A stretch of 35,657 nt of DNA from the NCBI GenBank assembly GCA_017523325.1, contig JAFWWO010000045.1, positions 1 to 35,657 of the forward strand, given 5' to 3'. A program made the translations under genes and the position numbers. This DNA comes from Anaerotignum sp. GTDB taxonomy: Bacteria > Bacillota > Clostridia > Lachnospirales > Anaerotignaceae. The notes beneath the pieces are model-generated. The model did no database searches. It was not told the origin of the DNA and saw only the letters and a list, made by a program, of their open reading frames with translations. Positions 8,294 to 17,212 of the stretch are shown piece after piece (within the stretch, counting starts at the first letter, position 1; every line of letters begins with the position of its first letter).

Positions 8294-8316
8294 GTAATAT
8301 GCATCAGCATATTTAC
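8294..8316. promoter_or_regulatory. Imperfect palindrome upstream of the amino-acid transporter operon
   Basis: GTAATATGC (8294–8302) and GCATATTTAC (8307–8316) form an inverted repeat with a 4-base centre and one bulged base. It lies in the only 76 bases between deoC and the transporter operon, has no T-tract, and flanks weak promoter-like sequence. It could be an operator for amino-acid control; no known regulator consensus is recognised. Confidence 0.3.
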
Positions 8317-8320
8317 AGAC

Positions 8321-8980
8321 TCAACCTTTCATTTCCTTTCGCAAAAGAGCCAATAAGGAACTTGTTCCCAACCTCTCCGCTCCTGCCGCCAAAAAATCCT
8401 CTGCGTCTTTCACGGTTTTGATACCCCCGGCTGCCTTAATTTTTGTTCCATTGGATACATGCTCACGAAACAGCCGAATATCCGCCAATGTGGCCCCACC
8501 GCCGGCAAAACCGGTACTGGTTTTGATAAATTCCGCCTTCGAACGGCTCACCAATTGGCATAATGTGATTTTTTCTTCTTCTGTCAGCAGGCAGGTTTCA
8601 ATAATAACCTTTAATATCTTCTCACCGCAAGCCTCTTTTACCGCATTGATTTCCTGCAAAACATCATCAAATCTGCCTTCTTTGACACGGCCGATATGGA
8701 TAACCATATCCACCTCCGATGCACCGTCCTTTACAGCCTGTGCCGCTTCAAAGACTTTGACTGCTGTGCTTTGATAGCCGTTGGGAAATCCAATCACCGT
8801 ACAAATGGGCACTTTCCCCTGCACAAAATCTGCCGCCTGCAAAACAAACGATGGCGGGATACAAACAGATGCAACACCGTAATCCATGCCTTCTTGACAT
8901 AGTTCACGAATTTGCTGCCATGTAGCGTCCTGTTTCAATAAGGTATGGTCAATGAAAGGGAACATCTCACATTTTTCCAT
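8321..8980 (-). CDS. deoC: Deoxyribose-phosphate aldolase
   Basis: 219 residues, the standard length. It cleaves 2-deoxyribose 5-phosphate to acetaldehyde and glyceraldehyde 3-phosphate, so carbon from DNA nucleosides can be used. The Schiff-base lysine is Lys153 in FIKTSTGF and the second active-site lysine is Lys182 in KAAGGI. Asp92 in SEVDMVI completes the usual set. The frame extends upstream to 9061, but the ATG at 8980 has GGAGAGGAG 7 bases before it and matches the family N-terminus (IDHTLLKQDA). It has its own promoter. No other deo genes are adjacent. Confidence 0.95.
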   Translation of the reverse strand: MEKCEMFPFIDHTLLKQDATWQQIRELCQEGMDYGVASVCIPPSFVLQAADFVQGKVPICTVIGFPNGYQSTAVKVFEAAQAVKDGASEVDMVIHIGRVKEGRFDDVLQEINAVKEACGEKILKVIIETCLLTEEEKITLCQLVSRSKAEFIKTSTGFAGGGATLADIRLFREHVSNGTKIKAAGGIKTVKDAEDFLAAGAERLGTSSLLALLRKEMKG

Positions 8981-9014
8981 GTATTTTCTCCTCTCCACCA
9001 TCAAATACTTAAAA

Positions 9015-9043
9015 ATTATAGCATAAAAGACCCACTGCAACAA
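9015..9043 (-). promoter_or_regulatory. Promoter of deoC
   Basis: TTGTTG (complement of 9038–9043), a 17-base spacer and consensus TATAAT (9015–9020) with an extended -10 TGC directly before it. Besides this promoter, the 330-base gap between deoC and ispH-rpsA holds only the terminator at 9232–9264. Confidence 0.7.
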
Positions 9044-9231
9044 TGCTGTTTTTTCAATCAATTCCCAAAGGTTTTTCTATGAATCCACTCAAATTATAAA
9101 AAATTTCTATATTATTCAAAACCTGCATATATAGAAAATATAAAAAAGAGCTATTTTTCCATGATTTCCGCAATTTCTTCCATTTCCCATGTATGGAAAT
9201 ACATACAATTCTATCATTCCAAAAACGCCAC

Positions 9232-9264
9232 AAAAAAGGAGAGTCTTAAAGCTAAGTACTCTCC
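9232..9264 (-). terminator. Terminator after ispH-rpsA
   Basis: GGAGAGTCTTA (9238–9248) pairs with TAAGTACTCTCC (9253–9264, one bulge) around a 4-base loop. On the minus strand it is followed by six T residues. It closes the cmk-plsC-ispH/rpsA operon. Confidence 0.88.
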
Positions 9265-9311
9265 TTAATTTCACTTTTTATTTTTTTGTTTCCCTATTGC
9301 GGAAACCGACA

Positions 9312-11429
9312 TCATTCCTCAGTCGGTGCTTCCTCTGTAACAGGAGCTTCTTCAACAGCAGGTGCTTCCTCTATAACAGGAGCTTCCTCAACAGCAGGTG
9401 CCTCCTCTGCAACAGGAGCTTCCTCAACAGCAGGCACTTCCTCTGCAACGGGAGCTTCCTCAACAGCAGGTGCTTCCTCTGCAACGGGAGCTTCCTCCGC
9501 AGGAGCGTCAGCCTGTCTCTTGGAGAGGCTGATTTTCTTCTGTTCCAAGTTCACATCAAGCACCTTTACGTTGATGATTTCACCAACTGTCAGTTCATCT
9601 TCAGGCTTTACAACATGCTTATTGGCAATCTGAGAGATATGTACCAGACCGTCCACACCGGGCTCCAGTTCTACGAATGCACCAAAGGGCACCATACGCA
9701 CAACCTTACCTTCTACAATAGAACCAACCGCATATTTTTCAGCAGCTGTATTCCAAGGGTTCTGGGTAACATCTTTCAGGGACAGGCTGATTTTGCCTTT
9801 TTCTTTATCCACATCCAGAACAAATACTTCTACTTCCTGGCCTTCTTTCAGCACTTCCTTCGGGCTGGAAATTCTGCCCCAGCTCATTTCGGAAATATGA
9901 ATCAGACCATCTACACCGCCCAAATCCACAAATGCACCGAAATCTGTCAGTCTGCTTACTGTACCGGTTGCTTTGGAGCCTGCGGAAATGGTTTCGAACA
10001 GAGCCGCTCTCTTTGCAGCGATTTCCTGCTCAACCAAAGCCTTTCTGCCGCCGATGATACGACGTTTTACTCTATCCATTTCAATGATATTGAAATCCAG
10101 TTCCTGACCTTTGAAAACGCTCAGGTCTTCGATAAATCTATTGGAAACCTGGGAAGAAGGAATGAATACTCTCACACCTTTTACGATTGCAATCAAACCA
10201 CCTTTTACAACCTCTGTAACCGTACCTGTTACAACAGCTTTTTCATTGAAAGCAACCTCGATGTCTTCCATACCTTTCTGTTCTTCGATGCGCTTTCTGG
10301 ACAACAGCACATTGCCGTCCCCATCATTCACACGCACAACGAAAACTTCGATTTCATCACCAGGCTTAACTGTCTCGCTGGGAATAACAGCCACATCTCT
10401 GCTAAACTCACCTCTGGGAATGACACCGTCAGACTTAAAGCCAAGATTTACGGAAACTTCTTCGTTTACCACCTGGATTACAGTGCCCTTCACAACATCG
10501 CCCGTATGCAGAGTTACGAGGGTTTCTTCCAACATTTGTTCAAATGTTGCCTCCTCGCCCGCTGCATTTTGTACTGCATTTTCTAATGCTTCACTCATAG
10601 TAACAACTACCTCCTTAATTATTGCGGGGGGCGTAGACGCACCCGCAGTTATACCTATTCTATCATTGTTTGAAAAAAGATTCAACACCAAATCGCAAAT
10701 TGTTTCAATATGGAAGGTATTGTCGCAATTTTTTTTGCAAATCTCCACTAATTTTTGGGTATTGGAGCTTTTTTTATCCCCAATGACGATCATTTTATCT
10801 ACATTTCGAGCCAATTCCACGGCTTCCGATTGCCGTTTTTCCGTAGCAGAGCAAATGGTCTGAAACACCTTCAAGCGATATCCTTTTTCCTGCAAAATTC
10901 GAATCATTTCGTCAAATTTACTTTGACGGAAGGTGGTCTGGACAACCACGGCATACTCTTTTTCCGGCAAAAGCACCGCATTTTCCGCCTCCTGCGGATT
11001 TTCCAATATCACGCCGCTGTGGCCGCACCAGCCGTTGATGCCGATGACCTCCGGGTGGGCTTTATCCCCCACAATCACTATGGGATTTCCGCCTTCCCAT
11101 TCTTCTTTCACAATATTGTGTATTTTCTTCACAAAAGGACAAGTTCCATCTGCAATCGCCATTCCCTTTTCTTCCAATGCGTCGTACAACGCCTTGCCCA
11201 CACCGTGGGAACGAATCACAACTGTCCCTTTATCCACGCCGGACAAATCATCAATAATATGTAATCCTTTTTTCTCCAAATCTCCGGTTACTTCCTTGTT
11301 ATGAATCAATGGACCATAGGAATATAGGGCATCATCGGTATTTTTTTCGATCTGTTCGTAGGCCATTTCAATGGCACGCTTGACGCCAAAGCAAAACCCG
11401 GCAGATTCCGCCACTTTTATATTAGACAT
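9312..11429 (-). CDS. ispH-rpsA: Fused 4-hydroxy-3-methylbut-2-enyl diphosphate reductase / ribosomal protein S1
   Basis: 705 residues. Residues 1–277 are IspH, the last MEP-pathway enzyme, which makes IPP and DMAPP. Its three iron-sulfur cysteines are Cys13 (GFCFGVKRA), Cys97 (GTCPFVKK) and Cys193 ([10 protein letters not shown]). Residues from about 311 to 640 hold four S1 RNA-binding repeats; the third and fourth are the most typical ([41 protein letters not shown]). The last 66 residues are an acidic, proline-rich repeat of EEAP units. This fusion is known in many Clostridia. An AAGGAGG (complement of 10610–10616) followed 11 bases later by ATG (10598, Met278) lies exactly at the joint, so separate S1 may also be made. 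The gene overlaps plsC by 8 bases. Confidence 0.96.
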   Translation of the reverse strand: MSNIKVAESAGFCFGVKRAIEMAYEQIEKNTDDALYSYGPLIHNKEVTGDLEKKGLHIIDDLSGVDKGTVVIRSHGVGKALYDALEEKGMAIADGTCPFVKKIHNIVKEEWEGGNPIVIVGDKAHPEVIGINGWCGHSGVILENPQEAENAVLLPEKEYAVVVQTTFRQSKFDEMIRILQEKGYRLKVFQTICSATEKRQSEAVELARNVDKMIVIGDKKSSNTQKLVEICKKNCDNTFHIETICDLVLNLFSNNDRIGITAGASTPPAIIKEVVVTMSEALENAVQNAAGEEATFEQMLEETLVTLHTGDVVKGTVIQVVNEEVSVNLGFKSDGVIPRGEFSRDVAVIPSETVKPGDEIEVFVVRVNDGDGNVLLSRKRIEEQKGMEDIEVAFNEKAVVTGTVTEVVKGGLIAIVKGVRVFIPSSQVSNRFIEDLSVFKGQELDFNIIEMDRVKRRIIGGRKALVEQEIAAKRAALFETISAGSKATGTVSRLTDFGAFVDLGGVDGLIHISEMSWGRISSPKEVLKEGQEVEVFVLDVDKEKGKISLSLKDVTQNPWNTAAEKYAVGSIVEGKVVRMVPFGAFVELEPGVDGLVHISQIANKHVVKPEDELTVGEIINVKVLDVNLEQKKISLSKRQADAPAEEAPVAEEAPAVEEAPVAEEVPAVEEAPVAEEAPAVEEAPVIEEAPAVEEAPVTEEAPTEE
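9315..9512 (-). repeat. Tandem repeat encoding the EEAP tail of S1
   Basis: Within ispH-rpsA, ten consecutive six-residue units of the form xEEAPx (one EEVP variant) make up the C-terminus. They alternate so that the DNA period is close to 36 bases, with GCTTCCTCAACAGCAGG recurring on the plus strand. Such a tract can change length by slippage or recombination. Confidence 0.85.
10596..10616 (-). promoter_or_regulatory. Internal ribosome binding site and start codon at the IspH–S1 joint
   Basis: The codons for KEV at the end of the IspH part spell AAGGAGG, and ATG follows after 11 bases, in frame. Translation from here would give a 428-residue S1 protein beginning [10 protein letters not shown], which looks like a natural S1 N-terminus. 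The site is seen; its use is inferred. Confidence 0.5.
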
Positions 11430-12015
11430 ACTTTTCTTTCATCTCCTCCACCCTGTCCATGATAACATTGGTGATTTCCTCCAATACCTCCGTTGTCACA
11501 CGGGTATTGCGGTATTCCTCCAGCGTAATTGGCTCGCCAAACTGAATCCGCACTTTTTTTCTGAATTTATACTGTCCGCTGATGGCAATGGGGATCACAG
11601 GCGCATTTCCTTTCAAGGCGAACATGGCAACACCTGCCTTTGCGGCTTTGGCTTCCCCTTCTTTTACACGAGTACCTTCTGCAAAAATACCCAATAGCTC
11701 CCCTTCGTTTAATACCTTGATTGCCGTTTTGAAGGCTTTCATATCCATAGCCGCCTGTCTATCCACCGGAAAGGCCTCCAGATGGAACAGCAGCTTTGCC
11801 AATATCCGATTACGAAACAGCTCTTTTTTGGCAATAAATCTGGGTAAGCGATTCAGATAAATGGCCACAGTAAACGCATCGAAATTGCTGATATGATTAC
11901 TGCAAAGAACGGCAGAACCTTCCGTAGGTACATTTTCCTTCCCGATAACTTCCACCCGAAATATCAGCGCATAATAAATCTTCGCAAAAAATCGTATCAC
12001 ATAATACAATCCCAT
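11422..12015 (-). CDS. plsC: 1-acyl-sn-glycerol-3-phosphate acyltransferase
   Basis: 197 residues. It adds the second acyl chain to lysophosphatidic acid to give phosphatidic acid at the membrane. The catalytic motif NHISNFD (Asn40, His41, Asp46) and the substrate-binding motif EGTR (113–116) are intact, followed by PVIPIAISG. An N-terminal hydrophobic stretch (about 1–20) should bind the membrane. The ATG follows GAGGTG. It sits 10 bases after cmk and overlaps ispH-rpsA by 8 bases, an order familiar from other Clostridia. Confidence 0.94.
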   Translation of the reverse strand: MGLYYVIRFFAKIYYALIFRVEVIGKENVPTEGSAVLCSNHISNFDAFTVAIYLNRLPRFIAKKELFRNRILAKLLFHLEAFPVDRQAAMDMKAFKTAIKVLNEGELLGIFAEGTRVKEGEAKAAKAGVAMFALKGNAPVIPIAISGQYKFRKKVRIQFGEPITLEEYRNTRVTTEVLEEITNVIMDRVEEMKEKYV

Positions 12016-12025
12016 ATCTTACACC

Positions 12026-12709
12026 TCATTTTAGTTTTTCCGCCACAATATCCAGTACCGCTTGGGTCGCTTCCTCCACATTCATACCCGTAGAGTCCAA
12101 CAACACTGCATCCCGGGCTTTTTTCAAAGGGCTGTGCACCCGATTCATATCGTTTTCATCTCTTTTTATGATTTTTTCCCGCAGGAGAGAAAACTCCTCT
12201 TTTTCGCCTTTTTCCAACAGTTCTCCCATACGTCTTCTGGTGCGTTCGTCCACATCTGCATCAAGATAAATTTTAATCTGTGCATCGGGCAGCACCGCCG
12301 TACCAATATCCCTGCCGTCCATAATCACGGAATGGGAGCCTGCTAAATTGCGCTGTAATTCCACCATTCGCTCCCGTACCTTTTGGAATACGCCAACGTC
12401 TGATGCACCCTGCCCGATTTCAGGGGTACGGATTTTTGCCGTTACATCCTCACCGTTCAAAAAAATACGCTGTCCGCCTTCTTCCGGCTGTATCTCCATT
12501 TGAATTTCGTCCAATGCCGCCACAACCGCCGGCTCGTCTTTTGTAGAAATGCCCTTTTCCATGCAATGTAACGCCACCGTGCGATACATGGCACCCGTAT
12601 CTACATAAATAATCCCCAGCTTTTTGGCAACGGCCTTGGCAACGGTACTTTTTCCGGAGCCCGCAGGCCCGTCCACCGCAATGGCAAAATGAAGTTCTGT
12701 ATCTTTCAT
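12026..12709 (-). CDS. cmk: Cytidylate kinase
   Basis: 227 residues. It phosphorylates CMP and dCMP, recycling pyrimidine nucleotides from RNA turnover and phospholipid synthesis. The P-loop GPAGSGKS is at residues 14–21. The CMP-binding insert with VDTGAMYRTVALHC, and DGRDIGTAVLPDA and RRMGELLEKGEKEE further on, are standard for the bacterial enzyme. A GGGAGG site precedes the ATG. It is 11 bases downstream of the HI0933-type flavoprotein gene. Confidence 0.96.
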   Translation of the reverse strand: MKDTELHFAIAVDGPAGSGKSTVAKAVAKKLGIIYVDTGAMYRTVALHCMEKGISTKDEPAVVAALDEIQMEIQPEEGGQRIFLNGEDVTAKIRTPEIGQGASDVGVFQKVRERMVELQRNLAGSHSVIMDGRDIGTAVLPDAQIKIYLDADVDERTRRRMGELLEKGEKEEFSLLREKIIKRDENDMNRVHSPLKKARDAVLLDSTGMNVEEATQAVLDIVAEKLK

Positions 12710-12720
12710 TTTTTTCCTCC

Positions 12721-13962
12721 CTATTCCCTATTGCAAATGCTTTCCCCCGCCGTGTACCCGGTGGAAAAAGCAATCTGCAAATTAAATCCGCCCGTATAGG
12801 CGTCCACATCCAGTACTTCCCCCGCAAAATGCAGGTGTTTGACCAATTTACTCTCCATAGTAGAGGGGTCAATCTCGTCCACGCAAACACCGCCACAGGT
12901 CACCACAGCTTCGTTGTAGCCCGATGTTCCCGTAATCGTCAGCGGCAATGCCTTCAAAAGTCCGCAAAGCCGCTTCCGTTCCTCCCTCGTTACAAGGTTA
13001 ACCTTTTTCCCTGCATCAATGCCGGAAAGCTCCAATATAACCGGAATAAGCTTTTGGGGCAATAAATCGTCCAATGCGTTGCCAAAATCCTTGTTGGCAT
13101 ATTTTTCAAAATCCCGCAACAGCCTTGCGTCCAGCTTTTTTTCATCCATGGCAGGCTTGAGGTCAATCAAAAGCCGATAACCCTCCTCCATGGTCAATAT
13201 CAAATGCCGGCTGGCACTTAATATCACCGGACCGGACACACCGAAATGGGTAAAGAGCATTTCCCCGAATTCCTCATACACTTTTTTGCCCTTTTGATTG
13301 AGAATTTTAATGGAAATATTCTTCAGGCTCAAGCCCATGAGCCGCCCACACCATTCCTCCGCCGTTTTCAGCGGCACCAGAGAGGGGTATAGCTTCGTCA
13401 CATGATGTCCTGCGGCCTTTGCAAAACGATAGCCGTCCCCCGTAGAGCCGGTAGCAGGATAGGACAGTCCGCCCGTTGCCACAATGACGCCGTCCGCCTG
13501 TTCCTCCCTGCCGTTTTTTAGACGGATACCGATTACCGCTCCGTTTCCCAGCAAAATCCGCTCCACAGGGCTTTCCAGATGCAGCTTCACCTTGTTTTGC
13601 TTCAAATATTTTTCCAACGCCAACACCACGTCCAAAGAACGGTCCGATACAGGAAATACCCGCCTGCCTCGCTCTACCTTCAGTTCCAATCCCAAATCCT
13701 TGAAAAATCCCTGCAATCCAAAGCTGTCCAGATGGTAAAAGGCACTATACAGAAAATAGGGATTTCCGGGGATATTTTCCAATAGGGTTTCCACATCGCT
13801 GTCGTTGGTAAGGTTGCAGCGGCCCTTCCCCGTAATCAGTATTTTTTTCCCCAGTCGGTTATTCTTTTCATATAAATGTACCTCGTGACCCTTTTTTGCC
13901 GCGCGTCCTGCCGCCATCATTCCTGCCGCACCGCCGCCAATCACGATGATTTTTTTCTTCAT
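12721..13962 (-). CDS. HI0933/YhiN-type NAD(P)/FAD-dependent oxidoreductase
   Basis: 413 residues. The N-terminal dinucleotide-binding fold reads VIGGGAAGMMAAGRAAKKG and is followed by GKKILITGKGRCNLTN, the signature of the HI0933/BaiN-like flavoprotein family. FAGEVLDVDAYTGGFNLQIA near the C-terminus contacts FAD. The physiological substrate is not established for most of these proteins; some members reduce bile acids. A GTG nine bases further upstream is also open, but the ATG at 13962 is better placed after AGGTGA and lies one base after the phosphatase stop. It is the second gene of the phosphatase–cmk–plsC–ispH/rpsA operon. Confidence 0.88.
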   Translation of the reverse strand: MKKKIIVIGGGAAGMMAAGRAAKKGHEVHLYEKNNRLGKKILITGKGRCNLTNDSDVETLLENIPGNPYFLYSAFYHLDSFGLQGFFKDLGLELKVERGRRVFPVSDRSLDVVLALEKYLKQNKVKLHLESPVERILLGNGAVIGIRLKNGREEQADGVIVATGGLSYPATGSTGDGYRFAKAAGHHVTKLYPSLVPLKTAEEWCGRLMGLSLKNISIKILNQKGKKVYEEFGEMLFTHFGVSGPVILSASRHLILTMEEGYRLLIDLKPAMDEKKLDARLLRDFEKYANKDFGNALDDLLPQKLIPVILELSGIDAGKKVNLVTREERKRLCGLLKALPLTITGTSGYNEAVVTCGGVCVDEIDPSTMESKLVKHLHFAGEVLDVDAYTGGFNLQIAFSTGYTAGESICNRE

Positions 13963-13963
13963 A

Positions 13964-14611
13964 TCATTCACCTGTATTCCAAAATTCTCCCATTTCTAGG
14001 TGCGCCTTATCGTTTAGCGTCATCAATAGCCTACGCCCGTCCTCCATTACGTCCAGCATGGTAATGGAAGTATTGGTCATCCAAGTTTTACGGTAAAACC
14101 GATTATCCAACCCCAAAAGTGCCACCAGCATCACCCGCAGCAATCCTCCATGGGAAACAATGGCGATATTTTCGCCTTTATGGCGTTTTTCCAATTCCTC
14201 AAAGCCTGCCACAGCCCGTTTCATCACATTCTGAAAGGAACCTTCCCCCGGCATGGGATAGGAAAAAGGGTCATCAAAAAAATCCGTGTAAACCTTCCCA
14301 TATTTTTCCGAAAGCTCTTGAATGGTATGCCCTTCCCATTCGCCGAAATTGATTTCCTTGAAATGCTCATCTACAATAGGTGTCAAGCCTTTGGCCTTTG
14401 CCATAGGCTCTGCCGTAGCAATGGCCCGATTTAGCGGCGAAACGTAAATGGCATCCAGGGGCAAATAGGCGAACCGCTTGCCTAAAAGCCTCGCCTGCTC
14501 TCTGCCGTTTTCATTGAGTTCTATATTTGTCCAGCCCTGATATCGTCCACCCTTATTCCAATCGGTCTCCCCGTGGCGGATCAGGTAAAACCTCGTTTTC
14601 TTCTGTTCCAT
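13964..14611 (-). CDS. Histidine phosphatase family protein (phosphoglycerate mutase-like)
   Basis: 215 residues. The phosphohistidine motif is LIRHGETDWN near the N-terminus and the second catalytic His lies in AIVSHGGLLRV; the glutamate in HFKEINFGEWEG fits the usual acid. The fold is that of small cofactor-dependent phosphatases such as CobC or GpmB-like proteins; the true substrate cannot be read from sequence. The frame opens at 14677, but the ATG at 14611 has GGAAGGGA before it and a good promoter just upstream. As first gene of the operon it sets expression of cmk, plsC and ispH-rpsA. Confidence 0.87.
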   Translation of the reverse strand: MEQKKTRFYLIRHGETDWNKGGRYQGWTNIELNENGREQARLLGKRFAYLPLDAIYVSPLNRAIATAEPMAKAKGLTPIVDEHFKEINFGEWEGHTIQELSEKYGKVYTDFFDDPFSYPMPGEGSFQNVMKRAVAGFEELEKRHKGENIAIVSHGGLLRVMLVALLGLDNRFYRKTWMTNTSITMLDVMEDGRRLLMTLNDKAHLEMGEFWNTGE

Positions 14612-14644
14612 GTTGTTCCCTTCCTTTTTGCATCTTAACAATAT

Positions 14645-14673
14645 ATTATACGCTAAAAGCGTCTGCCTTTCAA
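14645..14673 (-). promoter_or_regulatory. Promoter of the phosphatase–cmk–plsC–ispH/rpsA operon
   Basis: TTGAAA (complement of 14668–14673), a 17-base spacer and consensus TATAAT (14645–14650). The spacer contains an inverted repeat ACGCT-AAA-AGCGT (14650–14662) touching the -10 box, which could be a repressor site. Confidence 0.75.
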
Positions 14674-14883
14674 ACAAAAAGACTGTTTTCTTCCAAATCT
14701 TCTATAATCTTGCAAGCCATATATGGCATAAAGTCAAAAAAACGGAGCCTCCATTGCCTGCGTGATATTAAAGTCGTTACAAACAAAAATAAACAAACAG
14801 GCGGGTTCCGCTTAACAAGCATATTGCATATTTTCCAAGCTTTTCTTGTCCTTATTTTTTATAAAATATCCTGCCAATCCGCA

Positions 14884-15936
14884 TTATTCTATCATACTGC
14901 TTGCGGCAGTTTTTTCTTCTGCTCCATACCAATATTCTTTTTCTTCTCCGCTGTAAAAGCTTTTCAAAACAATCCTTTTATTTTCACGGTCAATTTCATA
15001 AGATTCCGCATTCCAAAGGGGCATAAAGCGTTTGCTGTCTGCTTCATAACGAATCAGGTCGGATTCCGCAAAAGAGAAATTCGCTGCAGGAAAATCTCCA
15101 TATTGTTCTCGCATCACATCATTTAATCCAAAAAAGGCCAAGCTGTCTTTGTATGCCAGTGTAAATGTAGGGTCTGCATGATACCACTCATGATCCAATT
15201 CAAGCAAAACCCATGTATGTGCCGTTTCCTTATCCCTTGAAAGAGCAGAGCAAGTCGTTGCATTGATTCCCACTTGCAGCAAATAATATATGTATTCTCC
15301 GGCAAATTCCTGACAAATCCCTTTGTCCTCCATAATCGCCCTGTATGGTTTCCATTTCAATGCATGTTCCAAGGATAGGCTTTCCTCGTCATACTGATTT
15401 TTATGGGCAACCGCAGTAAGTAATTCAATCGCCATAACAAACGGCTCCTCCCGATAAGGAACAGCGGAAGTAATTACATGGGTCACTTTTTCCCGAAACG
15501 CCGCAATACGGCTTAATAATTCCGTTTTCTCTATTGTATAAGCAATATATCCAATGCCGTTTTCCACACAAATCTTATCCTTATCCACGTATTGTGCGGC
15601 AATCGGCAGACAATTCACGGAAACAGATAAAACCTCTCGAAATTTTTCTATGGAAGGGCATGGGAAAGTGTCCTCTCCGTTCCATACCGCATCGGAAAAA
15701 TCATAAAAAATCCGTTCTATATCCGCTCCATATACAGCCAAGTATTCCTTGGAAATTACATGGGGTTGAAAGACATATTCAAATTTTTCCAAATCGACTT
15801 TCGTTTCCGCATTTTGCTCCGCCGTATTGCTTTTTATCGTTCCTTCCTCATTTGAATTGATTTGATAAAAACAATCTGCTGTTCCCAATGCGGCGAGTAT
15901 AAATAAAACGGAAAAAACTTTATATCGTTTTTTCAT
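14884..15936 (-). CDS. Exported transglutaminase-like (cysteine protease fold) protein
   Basis: 350 residues with an N-terminal signal or anchor segment (about 6–22). Residues about 195–260 form a transglutaminase-like domain with a complete triad: Cys208 in KGICQEFAGEY, His240 in ETAHTWV and Asp255 in YHADPTF. The signal region has Cys22, but Asp precedes it, so a lipobox is doubtful. Proteins of this kind in Gram-positive bacteria act outside the cell as proteases or cross-linking enzymes; the target is unknown. AAGGAG precedes the ATG. It stands alone. Only a weak T-rich hairpin (around 14800–14815) follows it. Confidence 0.8.
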   Translation of the reverse strand: MKKRYKVFSVLFILAALGTADCFYQINSNEEGTIKSNTAEQNAETKVDLEKFEYVFQPHVISKEYLAVYGADIERIFYDFSDAVWNGEDTFPCPSIEKFREVLSVSVNCLPIAAQYVDKDKICVENGIGYIAYTIEKTELLSRIAAFREKVTHVITSAVPYREEPFVMAIELLTAVAHKNQYDEESLSLEHALKWKPYRAIMEDKGICQEFAGEYIYYLLQVGINATTCSALSRDKETAHTWVLLELDHEWYHADPTFTLAYKDSLAFFGLNDVMREQYGDFPAANFSFAESDLIRYEADSKRFMPLWNAESYEIDRENKRIVLKSFYSGEEKEYWYGAEEKTAASSMIE

Positions 15937-16084
15937 ATACTGCTCCTTCCGGCGATGTTACACAAGTATGAACCGCATATTTTTCAAAATCAGATATCTG
16001 CCGCCTATTCCAAACCATCTGCCGTCTAAAATCACCGCCTATTTTGGGGCAAAAAAAGCAGCATCACAGTAACTTCGCACATGA

Positions 16085-16112
16085 CAAAAAGCCTCTGAAA
16101 TCTATGGCTTTA
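16085..16112 (-). terminator. Probable terminator after the His-tailed DMT gene
   Basis: AAAGCC and GGCTTT (16106–16112 with 16087–16093) form a stem directly after the stop codon, followed on the minus strand by a short T run. The loop is large (about 12 bases), so it is only a moderate terminator. Confidence 0.45.
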
Positions 16113-17141
16113 TCATGTATGCCCATGATAGACTGCCGGCAAATGGATATGGGTATGCCCGTCTTTCTCCAGCACATGATGATGGGAATGGACATGGATA
16201 ATCGAATGGGTATGGGTGCTTCCGTTGTGAGTGTGGGTAATGGTATGGCTATGGGCATGACAATGCCGAACCAGCAAAGTATCCACCACTACGATAACTG
16301 AGCCTGCCACCATCACAAACAGAGCAATTCCGTAATGCCTTACCAACGGCTCCCGAATCAGAATATAAGACAGCAATGCCCCGATAAAGGGTGCAACGGC
16401 ATAATAAGCACTGGTTTTTGCCGCACCCAATATTTTCTGGGCACGGATATAGAAAAAAATACTCAAACCATAGGCAACAAATCCCAAGAGCATAGCATAG
16501 CCCACATACTGCATTTGCGGAAAAGGCTCTCTCATCATTGACGCCACCACAAAAGCGCCCACGCCGGAAAATATACCTTTCAGCATCACAATTTTATAGG
16601 TGCTTTTATTGGAAATTTGCCGGGTGCAGTTGTTTTCCATGCCCCAGCAAGCAGTGGCCCCAAGTACCAGCGACGAACCGCCGGAAAATGCAAGACTTGA
16701 CATATCCTCCACAGATAAAAGTATACTGGCTACAGTAATGAATAAAATCCCGCACCATAACCAAAAAGAGATGGCTTCCTTAAAAATCACCAACGCAATC
16801 ATAGAAGTCACTACAATCTCAAAATTATTCAATAAAGATGCACCGGCTGAAGATGTGGAAGTCAACCCCAACATCAGTAAAATAGGCGCCACAATGTCCA
16901 GCACAATCATGCCGATGGTATATGGCAGGTCTTGTTTTGTCAGTCTGTTTTCCTTTTGCTTCTCACGGGAGAGCAGAGAAACCGCCATAATACCAAAGCC
17001 CGCCCCCAAGTATAAAAAAGATGCCATAAAAGTAGGTGCAACATACCCCAAAAGGAGCTTTGAAAGCGGCATATTCAGCGCATAAAAAACGGCAGCCAGA
17101 ATTGCATAGCCAATAGCGGCAATTGTTCTTTTTTTCGTCAT
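16113..17141 (-). CDS. EamA/DMT-family transporter with a histidine-rich C-terminal tail
   Basis: 342 residues. The first ~290 form two EamA halves with about ten membrane segments (AAVFYALNMPLSKLLLGY at the first helix; SFWLWCGILFITVASILLS in the middle). What follows is unusual for this superfamily: the last 52 residues contain 18 histidines in HxH and HHH patterns (for example THTHNGSTHTHSIIHVHSHH) and one Cys. Such a tail normally binds Zn, Ni, Co or Cu, so the protein may move a metal or be gated by one; this is inferred. GGAAGGA precedes the ATG. No metal-responsive regulator or other metal gene is adjacent. Confidence 0.85.
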   Translation of the reverse strand: MTKKRTIAAIGYAILAAVFYALNMPLSKLLLGYVAPTFMASFLYLGAGFGIMAVSLLSREKQKENRLTKQDLPYTIGMIVLDIVAPILLMLGLTSTSSAGASLLNNFEIVVTSMIALVIFKEAISFWLWCGILFITVASILLSVEDMSSLAFSGGSSLVLGATACWGMENNCTRQISNKSTYKIVMLKGIFSGVGAFVVASMMREPFPQMQYVGYAMLLGFVAYGLSIFFYIRAQKILGAAKTSAYYAVAPFIGALLSYILIREPLVRHYGIALFVMVAGSVIVVVDTLLVRHCHAHSHTITHTHNGSTHTHSIIHVHSHHHVLEKDGHTHIHLPAVYHGHT

Positions 17142-17212
17142 AATCCTTCCTCTCCCGTTTCTTTCATGAGAGCCCTTCCATCACACAAAGAACCGCCAAC
17201 CCATGTTTTTTA

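Noticed and set aside
9174-9227. 17-codon minus-strand ORF (ending EEIAEIMEK) between deoC and the S1 terminator
   Set aside because: No ribosome binding site, no promoter and lies just after a strong terminator; probably chance.
9189-10586. 465-codon plus-strand open frame over ispH-rpsA, with repeated [12 protein letters not shown] units
   Set aside because: The repeats are only the reverse reading of the EEAP-coding tandem repeat; no start signals.
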